Assembly: GCA_023411175.1 (NCBI GenBank)
Contig: JAEYPB010000069.1
Location: forward strand, 1-15,883
Direction of reading: 5' to 3'
Source: Bacillota bacterium
GTDB taxonomy: Bacteria > Bacillota > Clostridia > Christensenellales > Aristaeellaceae
Length of the DNA: 15,883 nucleotides
Under the pieces are notes generated by a model. That model did no database searches and was not told where the DNA came from. It saw only the letters and a list, made by a program, of their open reading frames with translations. Numbering within the stretch: the stretch's first letter is position 1; each line of letters begins with the position of its first letter. Position numbers and translations under genes: made by a program. This document shows, piece after piece, positions 1 to 6,540 of this stretch.

Positions 1-7
1 TTTGGAC

Positions 8-45
8 GCACGAACGCCCCGCGCACTCGCGCGGGGCTTTCGTGC
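8..45. terminator. Long hairpin, probable terminator
   Basis: Bases 8-24 pair with 29-45 as a 17-position stem with one mismatch (C15/T38) around the loop ACTC. It lies 10 bases beyond the stop codon of the leftward 53-aa gene, the normal place for its terminator. The only T-run (38-40) is inside the stem, and neither flank has a U-tract, so termination direction is not certain. Confidence 0.5.
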
Positions 46-55
46 GCCACGGGCG

Positions 56-217
56 TCACTCGGGCGGTTGGTCGTGGGTCGCATAGAGGCTGGCGTAGTT
101 TTCGTCCTCCTCCTCGCTCTGCGGAAGCGAAGGCATGAGCCCGGTGCACTCGGTGGCGGATGCGACCCGCGTCAGATCGTAAAACGGGTCCTGCTTGCGC
201 CTTCTGATCCCCTTCAT
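56..217 (-). CDS. 53-aa acidic-tailed hypothetical protein
   Basis: This small leftward gene encodes 53 residues. The start is chosen at 217 because GGGAGG lies seven bases upstream; a longer in-frame version (start at 280) has no such site. The N-terminus is basic (KGIRRRK), followed by a QDPFYDLT stretch, a TECTGL motif around residues 22-27, then an acidic patch SEEEDE and a polar tail. No signal peptide or membrane segment is seen. From memory, short clostridial proteins with a TECTGL-PxxPxxEEE pattern exist as conserved hypotheticals, but I cannot name a function. It starts 97 bases after the SIS gene ends on the same strand and could be co-transcribed; a hairpin follows its stop. Confidence 0.65.
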   Translation of the reverse strand: MKGIRRRKQDPFYDLTRVASATECTGLMPSLPQSEEEDENYASLYATHDQPPE

Positions 218-314
218 CAAAACACCTCCCGCTCCTATTGTCCCCGCCGTGAAAAACGGCATTCGGAACAGATACGCCATTCTATGCGCGGCGGGCGGGC
301 GGCGCTTTTAACCC

Positions 315-911
315 TTATTCGATGTTTCGGTGCCGTGCCTCCATGTCGGCGTAGCTCAACCCCATCGCATCCTTTACGAGGATTGCGACCACATCCATCA
401 AAAGGTACAGGTGCTGCTCAAACTGGTTGCCCATCGGCTGCACGGTGGGCACCACATCCTGCTGACGCGGCGCGCCCGGCCCCATGGATTTTTCATCCAG
501 GTAGACCGTCGAATGGACGAAGAGGATCAAATCCGCGTAGGCCTTCGCGAGGTTTCCCTCCGGCAGCCCGGTGACCATCGCGATCTTCGCGCCCGCCTCG
601 TGGGCGCGCCCGACGAAATAGCGATGAATACCCACATCGCCCCGGCCATCCGCAAGGATGAACAAATCCCCCTCGTGCATGCCGACGGTCGTGTCGTCAA
701 AGAGCCAATACGCGCGCTTGCCCAGGTGCGCCAGCCGCATCGCAAAGCCGCGCATCGAAATGCCCTCTCGCCCCGATCCGTACACGAATACGTTCTCCGC
801 CCTCGTGACGGCGTCCACAAACGCCTCAAGCTGCGCCATGTCCAGCTTTTCAAACACCTTTCGGTGCTCCTCCACGATCGCCCGGGTGAGGTTGTCATAG
901 GTTTCGCGCAT
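315..911 (-). CDS. SIS-domain protein, 6-phospho-3-hexuloisomerase-like
   Basis: The 198-aa product matches the PHI (hxlB-type) branch of SIS sugar-phosphate isomerases in length and layout: an N-terminal helix, a GSGREG loop at residues 45-50, FAMRLAHLGKRAY at 56-68, a QPMGNQFEQ helix start at 158-166, and the family C-terminus RHRNIE. PHI enzymes interconvert 3-hexulose 6-phosphate and fructose 6-phosphate. The candidate catalytic Glu (165) and His (193) are present, but the usual SGSGxT phosphate-binding loop reads ADGRGDV (87-93), and the Ser of the first loop is Glu49. The activity or ligand may therefore have changed. Start 911 is preferred because AGGGAG sits seven bases upstream; the in-frame ATG at 917 is too close. 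No HPS (hxlA) partner lies nearby. Confidence 0.8.
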   Translation of the reverse strand: MRETYDNLTRAIVEEHRKVFEKLDMAQLEAFVDAVTRAENVFVYGSGREGISMRGFAMRLAHLGKRAYWLFDDTTVGMHEGDLFILADGRGDVGIHRYFVGRAHEAGAKIAMVTGLPEGNLAKAYADLILFVHSTVYLDEKSMGPGAPRQQDVVPTVQPMGNQFEQHLYLLMDVVAILVKDAMGLSYADMEARHRNIE

Positions 912-996
912 TGCCATACTCCCTTTCGATTCTCGGCATGTGCAACCCGGCGCTTTCGCCATATTGCCCGGCGCGCCGCCTGACTTTCTACATAAA

Positions 997-1069
997 GCAT
1001 CGAAAAAACCTCGGCTTTTTCGATGCAAAGGGAAGCGCCCCGCGTCCCGCTGATATTTTCCGGAATATC
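997..1069. repeat. Composite two-hairpin intergenic repeat, copy A
   Basis: A first hairpin pairs GCATCGAAAAA (997-1007) with TTTTTCGATGC (1016-1026). A linker beginning AAAGGGAAG follows, then a second hairpin GATATT/AATATC (1052-1057/1064-1069). The same architecture, with closely similar arm and linker bases, recurs at 11493-11577 in the same orientation. This copy begins just after the flavoprotein stop codon, and read leftward its first hairpin ends in TTTATG, so it may double as that gene's terminator. Confidence 0.65.
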
Positions 1070-1070
1070 G

Positions 1071-1931
1071 CTACGTCCGCTTTCGCAGGTATTTCACCAG
1101 CTCGGTGCCCGCTTTGGCGCCCTCGTGAACCGCCTTGGCCACCTGCAAAAAGCCGCCGGTGCAGTCGCCCGCCGCGTACAGGCCGGGAATCGAGGTGGCC
1201 ATGTTCTCGTCCACCACAATGCGGTTCCCCGCCGTCTCCGCGCCCACCTTGCGCGCGAGGTCGGCGCTGCCCGCCACGCCATAGGCGATAAACAGCCCGT
1301 CCAACGCCAGGCGCTCGCCGCCCGATAGCACGGCAGCCCGGATAACGTCGTCCCCCTCCACCGCCTCCACCTTCTCGGAGCGCACGAAGAGCCCCTCCGG
1401 CAGCGCGAATTTGGGCGTTTCTCCGCCGGTCAAGAGCGTCACGGTCTTGGCCAGCGGCAAAAGCTCCATGGCCTCGTGCAGCGCGTACTCGCCCGCGCCC
1501 ATCACGGCCACATTTTTCCCACGGTAGAAGAAGCCGTCGCAGGCGGCGCAGTAGCTGACGCCCCGGCCCTCAAACTCGTCCAGCCCCTTGACGGGCGGCG
1601 TCTTCCGGGGAGAGCCTGTGGCGATGATGACGCCGTCCGCGGGATACCGCCCTTCGGCTGTCAGCACGACCAGCGTATCCTCCACCGCGAAGCCCACGAC
1701 CTCGTCCTCCAAAAGTTCCACGCCCAGCCGCCGAGCGTTTTCAACGCCGTTTTGCCACAGCTTCATGCCCGATATGGGCTCGGCAAAGCCGTAATAGTTT
1801 TCGATCGCCTCGGCTTTTTCGAGTGCGCCCGAACCCTTATGGATGATCAGCACATCCTGCCCGGCGCGCCGCGCGTACAGCGCCGCGGAGATGCCAGCGG
1901 GACCCGATCCGATGATGACGACCTTCGCCAT
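1071..1931 (-). CDS. Thioredoxin-reductase-like FAD-dependent disulfide oxidoreductase
   Basis: The 286-aa protein has the low-molecular-weight thioredoxin reductase fold: FAD-binding GSGPAG at 8-13, redox pair CAAC (Cys128, Cys131) followed by DGFF, a second dinucleotide loop GAGEYA at 145-150, and the C-terminal FAD motif YAAGDC at 252-257. It should move electrons to a disulfide substrate such as thioredoxin in the cytoplasm. The HRRxxxR motif that binds the NADPH 2'-phosphate is absent; that position reads LLTGGETPKF. It is also shorter than typical TrxB (about 310 aa). NADH, ferredoxin or flavodoxin may be the donor, as in clostridial ferredoxin-dependent flavin thioredoxin reductases, but this is inference. 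AAAGGAGG lies seven bases before the ATG. No thioredoxin gene is adjacent. Confidence 0.85.
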   Translation of the reverse strand: MAKVVIIGSGPAGISAALYARRAGQDVLIIHKGSGALEKAEAIENYYGFAEPISGMKLWQNGVENARRLGVELLEDEVVGFAVEDTLVVLTAEGRYPADGVIIATGSPRKTPPVKGLDEFEGRGVSYCAACDGFFYRGKNVAVMGAGEYALHEAMELLPLAKTVTLLTGGETPKFALPEGLFVRSEKVEAVEGDDVIRAAVLSGGERLALDGLFIAYGVAGSADLARKVGAETAGNRIVVDENMATSIPGLYAAGDCTGGFLQVAKAVHEGAKAGTELVKYLRKRT

Positions 1932-1953
1932 TCGATCGCCTCCTTTTAATTAC

Positions 1954-1959
1954 ATTATA
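1954..1959 (-). promoter_or_regulatory. -10 box of the flavoprotein gene
   Basis: A perfect TATAAT reads leftward 22 bases before the start codon, giving a very short 5' leader with the AAAGGAGG site. I find no good -35 at the expected spacing (the best is TTTCCG-like), so an extra factor may be needed. Confidence 0.6.
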
Positions 1960-2020
1960 CCACGTCCCTGCACCCCGGAAACGTGACCAAATCACTGGAA
2001 ACCAACTTTTTGCGCGACGG

Positions 2021-2049
2021 TTGACAGGCCATGCCGGCGCGGGTATCAT
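2021..2049 (+). promoter_or_regulatory. SigA-type promoter of the VOC gene
   Basis: TTGACA (2021-2026) and TATCAT (2044-2049) are separated by 17 bases, close to the vegetative consensus. AGGAGG (2066-2071) is seven bases ahead of the ATG at 2079. Confidence 0.8.
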
Positions 2050-2078
2050 GATGGTACATCAAAACAGGAGGCGGCGCC

Positions 2079-2444
2079 ATGCGTTTTTTATGGACGACCA
2101 TCCACGTAAAGGATATGGAAAAATCCCTCAGATTCTACCGGGATGTTGTTGGGCTTGAGCTGAAGCGGCGCTTTGGCGGCGCGCCGGGGCCGGAGATGGC
2201 CTTTCTCGGCGGCGAAGGCGGCGAGGTGGAACTGATCTCGGACGGCTCCGCCAGGGAGGCGCAGATCGGCAGCGACATCTCGATCGGGTTCGAGGTGGAC
2301 TCTCTGGGCGATAAAATGGCCTCCGTCCGGGAAAAGGGCGTCGAAATCACCGGCGGCCCCGTCCAGCCCAGCCCCAGCGTCCGCTTCTTCTTTGTGAAGG
2401 ACCCGGACGGCCTCACCGTCCAATTCGTCGAGAACATCCGCTGA
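2079..2444 (+). CDS. VOC family (glyoxalase-fold) protein
   Basis: The 121-aa protein is one vicinal-oxygen-chelate unit of paired beta-alpha-beta-beta-beta modules. It opens with TTIHVKDMEKSLRFY (residues 6-20), has a VELI strand at 50-53, and ends DPDGLTVQFVE. Family members bind a divalent metal and act as glyoxalase I, dioxygenases or resistance proteins. His9, Glu51 and Glu118 fit three of the four glyoxalase I metal ligands. The third-position His (GHIA in E. coli GloA) aligns with Ser68 in DISIGF, so this is probably not a classical lactoylglutathione lyase. The substrate is unknown. The gene is monocistronic, with its own promoter and a terminator shared with the converging epimerase gene. 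Confidence 0.8.
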   Translation: MRFLWTTIHVKDMEKSLRFYRDVVGLELKRRFGGAPGPEMAFLGGEGGEVELISDGSAREAQIGSDISIGFEVDSLGDKMASVREKGVEITGGPVQPSPSVRFFFVKDPDGLTVQFVENIR

Positions 2445-2451
2445 AACGGTC

Positions 2452-2502
2452 AAAAAGGCGGCCCCCTTCGCATCATCACGAAGGGAGCCGCCTTCTATTT
2501 TT
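2452..2502. terminator. Bidirectional terminator between VOC and epimerase genes
   Basis: Bases 2455-2470 pair with 2479-2494 in a 16-position stem with one C/A mismatch, loop 2471-2478. Five Ts (2498-2502) follow rightward and five As (2452-2456) precede it, which are five Us when read leftward. It therefore serves both converging genes and is the best canonical terminator in the window. Confidence 0.9.
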
Positions 2503-2506
2503 GCTT

Positions 2507-3526
2507 TCAGCCCGGCTGCGGCGCGTGCTTTTTGCGCTTGATTCTGCTGGCGGCGACGATGTCAATCATCGTGCGCGCAAGAGAGCGCGTCTTGTAGCCC
2601 AGTTCCCGCGTGGCCTTTTCATGGGAGTAGAGCGCGTTTCTGCTGGCGGTCTCCAGCGCGTAGCGGGTGAACAGCGGCGCGCGGCGCGTCACGCGATAGT
2701 AGGCCTCCGCCAGCGGCGCGAAGAAAAGCGCGACCTTCGCGGGCAGGTACAGTCGGATCCGCTTGAGCCCCGCCGCGCGGGTCAGCGTGTCGAGCAGCTC
2801 CCGGAAGCTCACAAAGCGGTTGGACAGAATATAGCAGGCCCCGCTTCTCCCGCCATCCGCTGCGGCCAGAATGCCCTCCGCCACGTCCCGGACGTCCACA
2901 AAGTCAAACCCTCCGCGAATCGCCGCCGGAAGCCTGCCCCGAAGGCAGGCGCTGATCAGCCGCGCCGTACCCACCGCCGGGTTGGCATGGGGGCCAATGA
3001 TGCCGGTCGGGTGAACGCAGACCGCGTCAAGGCCGCCCTTCGCCCGCTCCAGCACCAGCCGCGTGGCCTCCGCCTTGCTCTTGTCATAGGGGCCGGACAC
3101 ATCGTCCGGATTAAACGCCTCGATCTCCCGCATCACCTGCCCGCGAGGCAGCGTCGGGATCGCGTGGACGGAGCTGACGTAGACCAGCCGCCGCGCGCCG
3201 AAACGGGCGCAGGCGTCCACGACATTTTTCGTGCCGCCCACGTTGACATCATGAAGCCGCCGGTTCGGCCGACCGGTGATCTCCACGATGCCGGCGCAGT
3301 GGACGACCACCGCCTGCCCTTCCGCGCCGTCAAACAGCCGGCTCAAGGCCCCGGCCTCCCGAACGTCGCCGAAAACCTGTTCGAGGCGCGCGCAATCCGG
3401 CACGAAGGGCGGGAGCGCCTCTCCCGGCATCAAAAGCGCCCGGACCCGGTCGCCCCGTTCCACAAGCGCCTTGACCACATGGCTGCCCAAATGCCCGGCG
3501 GCCCCCGTCACGAGATAGATCGACAT
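2507..3526 (-). CDS. NAD-dependent epimerase/dehydratase (extended SDR)
   Basis: The 339-aa protein is an extended short-chain dehydrogenase/reductase. It has the Rossmann loop TGAAGHLG at residues 7-14, VNVGGTKNVV around 95-103, YVSSVHA at 116-122, and the catalytic YxxxK as Tyr147-DKS-Lys151, with a conserved PTG after the substrate strand (VHPTGIIGPH). It most resembles dihydroflavonol-4-reductase / NAD-sugar-epimerase-like proteins; the substrate cannot be told. A basic tail (RIKRKKH) ends the protein. Start 3526 begins directly with the Rossmann strand and has an AGGGG site upstream; longer in-frame versions run through the palindromic control region and are unlikely. It is on the same strand as the Ca2+ ATPase but 218 bases downstream, with its own promoter. 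Confidence 0.85.
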   Translation of the reverse strand: MSIYLVTGAAGHLGSHVVKALVERGDRVRALLMPGEALPPFVPDCARLEQVFGDVREAGALSRLFDGAEGQAVVVHCAGIVEITGRPNRRLHDVNVGGTKNVVDACARFGARRLVYVSSVHAIPTLPRGQVMREIEAFNPDDVSGPYDKSKAEATRLVLERAKGGLDAVCVHPTGIIGPHANPAVGTARLISACLRGRLPAAIRGGFDFVDVRDVAEGILAAADGGRSGACYILSNRFVSFRELLDTLTRAAGLKRIRLYLPAKVALFFAPLAEAYYRVTRRAPLFTRYALETASRNALYSHEKATRELGYKTRSLARTMIDIVAASRIKRKKHAPQPG

Positions 3527-3544
3527 GGTTTTCCCCTTTTTTCG

Positions 3545-3585
3545 ATAATGGGTGTGCGGCCCGGTACTGGCCGCACACCCATTAT
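3545..3585. promoter_or_regulatory. Perfect 17-bp inverted repeat overlapping the epimerase promoter
   Basis: Bases 3545-3561 are perfectly complementary to 3569-3585, with the seven-base spacer CGGTACT. The right arm overlaps five of the six bases of the epimerase gene's -10 box. There is no U-tract on either side, so it looks more like an operator or leader control element than a terminator. Its left edge is 18 bases before the start codon, next to the A6GGGG ribosome-binding region. Confidence 0.6.
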
Positions 3586-3610
3586 AATGCCCCGAGATCC
3601 CTTCCCGCAA
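3581..3610 (-). promoter_or_regulatory. Probable promoter of the epimerase gene
   Basis: Read leftward: TTGCGG (3610-3605), an 18-base spacer, then a perfect TATAAT (3586-3581). Transcription would start near 3574, inside the inverted repeat. The -35 is a partial match, consistent with regulation. Confidence 0.6.
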
Positions 3611-3629
3611 TGGACAAATCCATGCAGAC

Positions 3630-3645
3630 TGTTCGGAAACGAACA
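3630..3645. promoter_or_regulatory. 16-bp dyad upstream of the epimerase promoter
   Basis: TGTTCG-GAAA-CGAACA is a perfect six-base inverted repeat with a four-base spacer. It is centred about 63 bases upstream of the predicted epimerase start of transcription, a usual activator position. It has the half-sites of a Gram-positive LexA box in reversed order, so it is not a LexA box. It could equally be a small GAAA-loop hairpin in the tail of the ATPase transcript. Confidence 0.35.
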
Positions 3646-3744
3646 CCGCGCTCGCGGCCTGCGTGTTTTCAGACGGGCCGAGAAAAAGTCGAATCCCGTC
3701 GCCGCAGCCGGTTCCCACCATTGCCGCAGCTTTGTCACAATGCG

Positions 3745-6363
3745 TCAGCTGTGGCGAATGAGGCCGGGCACGCGCTTTGCGATCTCCATGACCACAACCG
3801 GCACGAGCGCGAGCAGGAGCGCCAGGCCGTACATCCAGGGGGCGAGCAGCGTCAGCCCAAAGGCCGCCGAAACCGGCGGGATGAACGCGACCAGCGCCAC
3901 CACGAGAATGGAGGCCGCCGCCGCGCCCACAAGGCTTCGGTTGCTGAACGGACCGATCGCAAACAGCGAGCGCGCCGAGCGCATGTTGAACGCGTGGAAC
4001 ACCTGCGTCAGCGCGAGGATCAGAAACGCCATCGTCCGCCCGGCGGTCAGGTCATCCGTCCCGCCTTGGCCGATCAAAAAGCCCGCCAGGGTCAGAATCG
4101 CAAACATCGCGCCCTGCAGGAGAATGCGAAGGCCGTATCCGTCCGCAAATACGCCTTCGTCGCGGGCGCGAGGCTTGCGCTCCATCACGTCCTTCTCCGG
4201 CGCTTCCATGCCCAGCGCGATGGCAGGCAGACTGTCGGTGACGAGGTTGATCAGAAGCAACTGCATCGAGAGCAGCGGCGATTTCCGAAAGAAGAGCATC
4301 GCAAAGAACACCGTCAGGAGCTCGCCGACATTGGTGCCCAAGAGGAACCCCACCACGCGGCGGATGTTGTCGTAGATCGACCGGCCTTCCCGCACCGCCG
4401 AGACGATGGTGGCAAAGTTGTCGTCGGTCAGCGTCATGTCCGCCGCGCCTTTGGCCACGTCGGTGCCGGAACCCATCGCGCAGCCGATGTCGGCGGCCTT
4501 GAGCGCCGGCGCGTCGTTGACGCCGTCGCCGGTCATCGCCACCACCTGACCCTTCTTCTGCCAGGCGCGCACGATGCGGATCTTGTCCGAAGGCGTCACC
4601 CGCGCGTAGACGGAAATGCGCCCGACCCGCCCGTCCAGCTCCTCCTCGCTCATCGCGGCGAGGGCCTTTCCGTCCACCGCCTCGTCCCCGTCCCGCAGGA
4701 TGTCGAGATCCCGAGCGATGGCGGAGGCGGTCAGCGCATGGTCTCCGGTAATCATCACGGGCTTGATGCCCGCCCGGCGGCAGACGGCCACCGCCTCTTT
4801 CGCCTCCGGCCGTGCCGGGTCGATCATGCCCACGAGGCCGACCAGCGTCAGGCCGCTCTCAAGCGCCTCGTCGTCCGTGGTTTGGTCAAGGGTTGGAACC
4901 TCTTTCACCGCCACCGCAAGCACGCGGAGCGCCTTTTTGCCCATCTCGCCCGCCGCCTCGAGCGCCCCGCCCACGTCGCCCTCGCAGCGCCCCGCCAGCA
5001 CGTCCACCGCGCCCTTGACGATCACCACGTTTTTCCCGTCGATCCGGTGCACGGTGGTCATCCGCTTGCGGTCGGAATCGAAGGGAATCTCATAAACGCG
5101 CGGGTGCGCCGCGTCCAGCGCGGCCTTGTCCAGCCCCGCGTGCAGCGCGGCGGCGACGATCGCGGTCTCCGTGGGGTCGCCGATGTGCTTTTCCGCGCCG
5201 TTTTCGACGGTCACCCTGCCGTCCGAGCAGAGCGCCGCGTAGCGGAGCACCTCCTGCGCGCTGGAATCACCGCCGTCAAGCGCCGTAAGTGTTCCCGTTC
5301 GGGCATCGTAGACGTGGGTCAGCGTCATACGATTCTGGGTGAGGGTACCGGTCTTGTCGGAGCAGATGATCGTAGCGCTGCCCAGTGTCTCCACAGCGGG
5401 CAGCTTTCGGATGATCGCGCCGCGCCCCACCATCCGCTTGACGCCGAGCGACAATACGATGGTCACGATCGCCGGCAGGCCCTCCGGAATCGCCGAAACC
5501 GCCAGCGAGACGCTGGTCATGAACATCTCCATGAGTGGAATGCCGTCGATCAGCCCGACCACAAACACCACGGCGCAGGCGGCGAGGGCGGTGATGCCCA
5601 GCGTTTTGCCCAGCTTCGCCAGCTTCTGCTGCAGCGGGGTCTGGGCGTCGAACTCCCCTTCCAGGAGCCCCGCGATGTGCCCCACCTCGGTCGCCATGCC
5701 GGTGGCGGTGACCACCGCGCGGGCGCGACCGTACTGGATGGAGCCGCCGGAATAGACCATGTTGCGACGCTCGGCCAGCGCCGCGTCCGGCGCAATCTGC
5801 GCGCCGGCGTCTTTCTCCACCGGCACCGATTCGCCGGTCAGCGCGGATTCCTCCGCCCGCAGGCTGAACGACTCCACGAGACGCGCGTCCGCGGGGACGA
5901 AATCCCCCGCTTCCAGCAGGATCGTATCGCCCGGCACGAGTTCCGCAGCTTTCAGCGTCACCACATCACCGTCCCGCACGGCGCGTGTGGCGGGTGCGGA
6001 CATGCTTTTGAGCGCTTCCAGAGCCTTCTCCGCCTTGCCCTCCTGCAGCGCACCCAGCGCCGCGTTCAGAACGACGATCAGAAGGATCAGAAGCGGCTCG
6101 ATGTACCCGTGCTTTTCGTAGACCGCGACGCCCATCGACACCGCCGCCGCCGCGATCAGAATCAGGATCATCACATCCATGAACTGCTGGAAAAAGCGCA
6201 TCCAAAACGTCTTGGGCGGTTTCCCCGCGAGCGCGTTTTCTCCAAAGCGTTCCATGCGGGACTGCGCCTCCCGGCTGGTCAGCCCGCGCCCGGCGTCCGC
6301 GCCGAGCTTTTCAAGAACCTCTGAAGCCCCCAGTGCGTAGGGCGCTTCCGGCAGGCGATCCAT
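3745..6363 (-). CDS. Calcium-transporting P-type ATPase (type IIA)
   Basis: The 872-aa membrane pump contains all P-type ATPase landmarks: an N-terminal cation-ATPase domain, actuator loop LTGES (175-179), M4 PEGLPA (293-298), phosphorylation site DKTGT (Asp336), nucleotide-binding GDPTE (395-399) and KGA (450-452), MITGDH (537-542), hinge TGDGVND (611-617), then a C-terminal set of membrane helices. The ion-site residues of SERCA are kept: the M4 Glu of PEGLP, Asn and Glu in the M5 NVGE, and Asn, Thr and Asp in the M6 NLVTD. It should export Ca2+ from the cytosol using ATP. Start 6363 is chosen because AGGAG lies upstream (about ten bases) and the protein begins like family members; in-frame ATGs at 6381 and 6411 remain possible. 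It is divergent from uvsE. Confidence 0.93.
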   Translation of the reverse strand: MDRLPEAPYALGASEVLEKLGADAGRGLTSREAQSRMERFGENALAGKPPKTFWMRFFQQFMDVMILILIAAAAVSMGVAVYEKHGYIEPLLILLIVVLNAALGALQEGKAEKALEALKSMSAPATRAVRDGDVVTLKAAELVPGDTILLEAGDFVPADARLVESFSLRAEESALTGESVPVEKDAGAQIAPDAALAERRNMVYSGGSIQYGRARAVVTATGMATEVGHIAGLLEGEFDAQTPLQQKLAKLGKTLGITALAACAVVFVVGLIDGIPLMEMFMTSVSLAVSAIPEGLPAIVTIVLSLGVKRMVGRGAIIRKLPAVETLGSATIICSDKTGTLTQNRMTLTHVYDARTGTLTALDGGDSSAQEVLRYAALCSDGRVTVENGAEKHIGDPTETAIVAAALHAGLDKAALDAAHPRVYEIPFDSDRKRMTTVHRIDGKNVVIVKGAVDVLAGRCEGDVGGALEAAGEMGKKALRVLAVAVKEVPTLDQTTDDEALESGLTLVGLVGMIDPARPEAKEAVAVCRRAGIKPVMITGDHALTASAIARDLDILRDGDEAVDGKALAAMSEEELDGRVGRISVYARVTPSDKIRIVRAWQKKGQVVAMTGDGVNDAPALKAADIGCAMGSGTDVAKGAADMTLTDDNFATIVSAVREGRSIYDNIRRVVGFLLGTNVGELLTVFFAMLFFRKSPLLSMQLLLINLVTDSLPAIALGMEAPEKDVMERKPRARDEGVFADGYGLRILLQGAMFAILTLAGFLIGQGGTDDLTAGRTMAFLILALTQVFHAFNMRSARSLFAIGPFSNRSLVGAAAASILVVALVAFIPPVSAAFGLTLLAPWMYGLALLLALVPVVVMEIAKRVPGLIRHS

Positions 6364-6540
6364 CGTTTCCACTCTCCTCATTCGTCTGGCCCTTTCGGGA
6401 CTCTTCCTCATCAGGGTACCACGTTTGGCCGCGTCGCAACACCCAAAACCGCCCAAATGTCGAAATATCCTCTTCAATTGCTTGCCAGGGCGCAAAAACG
6501 GGTATATCCACAGCGTATTCTTCGCTTCATGGAGGATGGT

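Noticed and set aside
3630..3645. LexA (SOS) box
   Set aside because: The half-sites are in the order GTTCG-N4-CGAAC, the reverse of the Gram-positive box CGAAC-N4-GTTCG, and it is not next to uvsE.
2501..4375. A 624-codon rightward open frame
   Set aside because: It spans the antisense of the epimerase gene, the gap and part of the ATPase, has a low-complexity basic composition and no ribosome binding site.
3610..6324. A 904-codon open frame on the rightward strand
   Set aside because: It lies wholly opposite the Ca2+ ATPase gene, has an Arg/His-rich composition with no recognisable domain, and arises from the lack of A/T-rich stops in GC-rich DNA.
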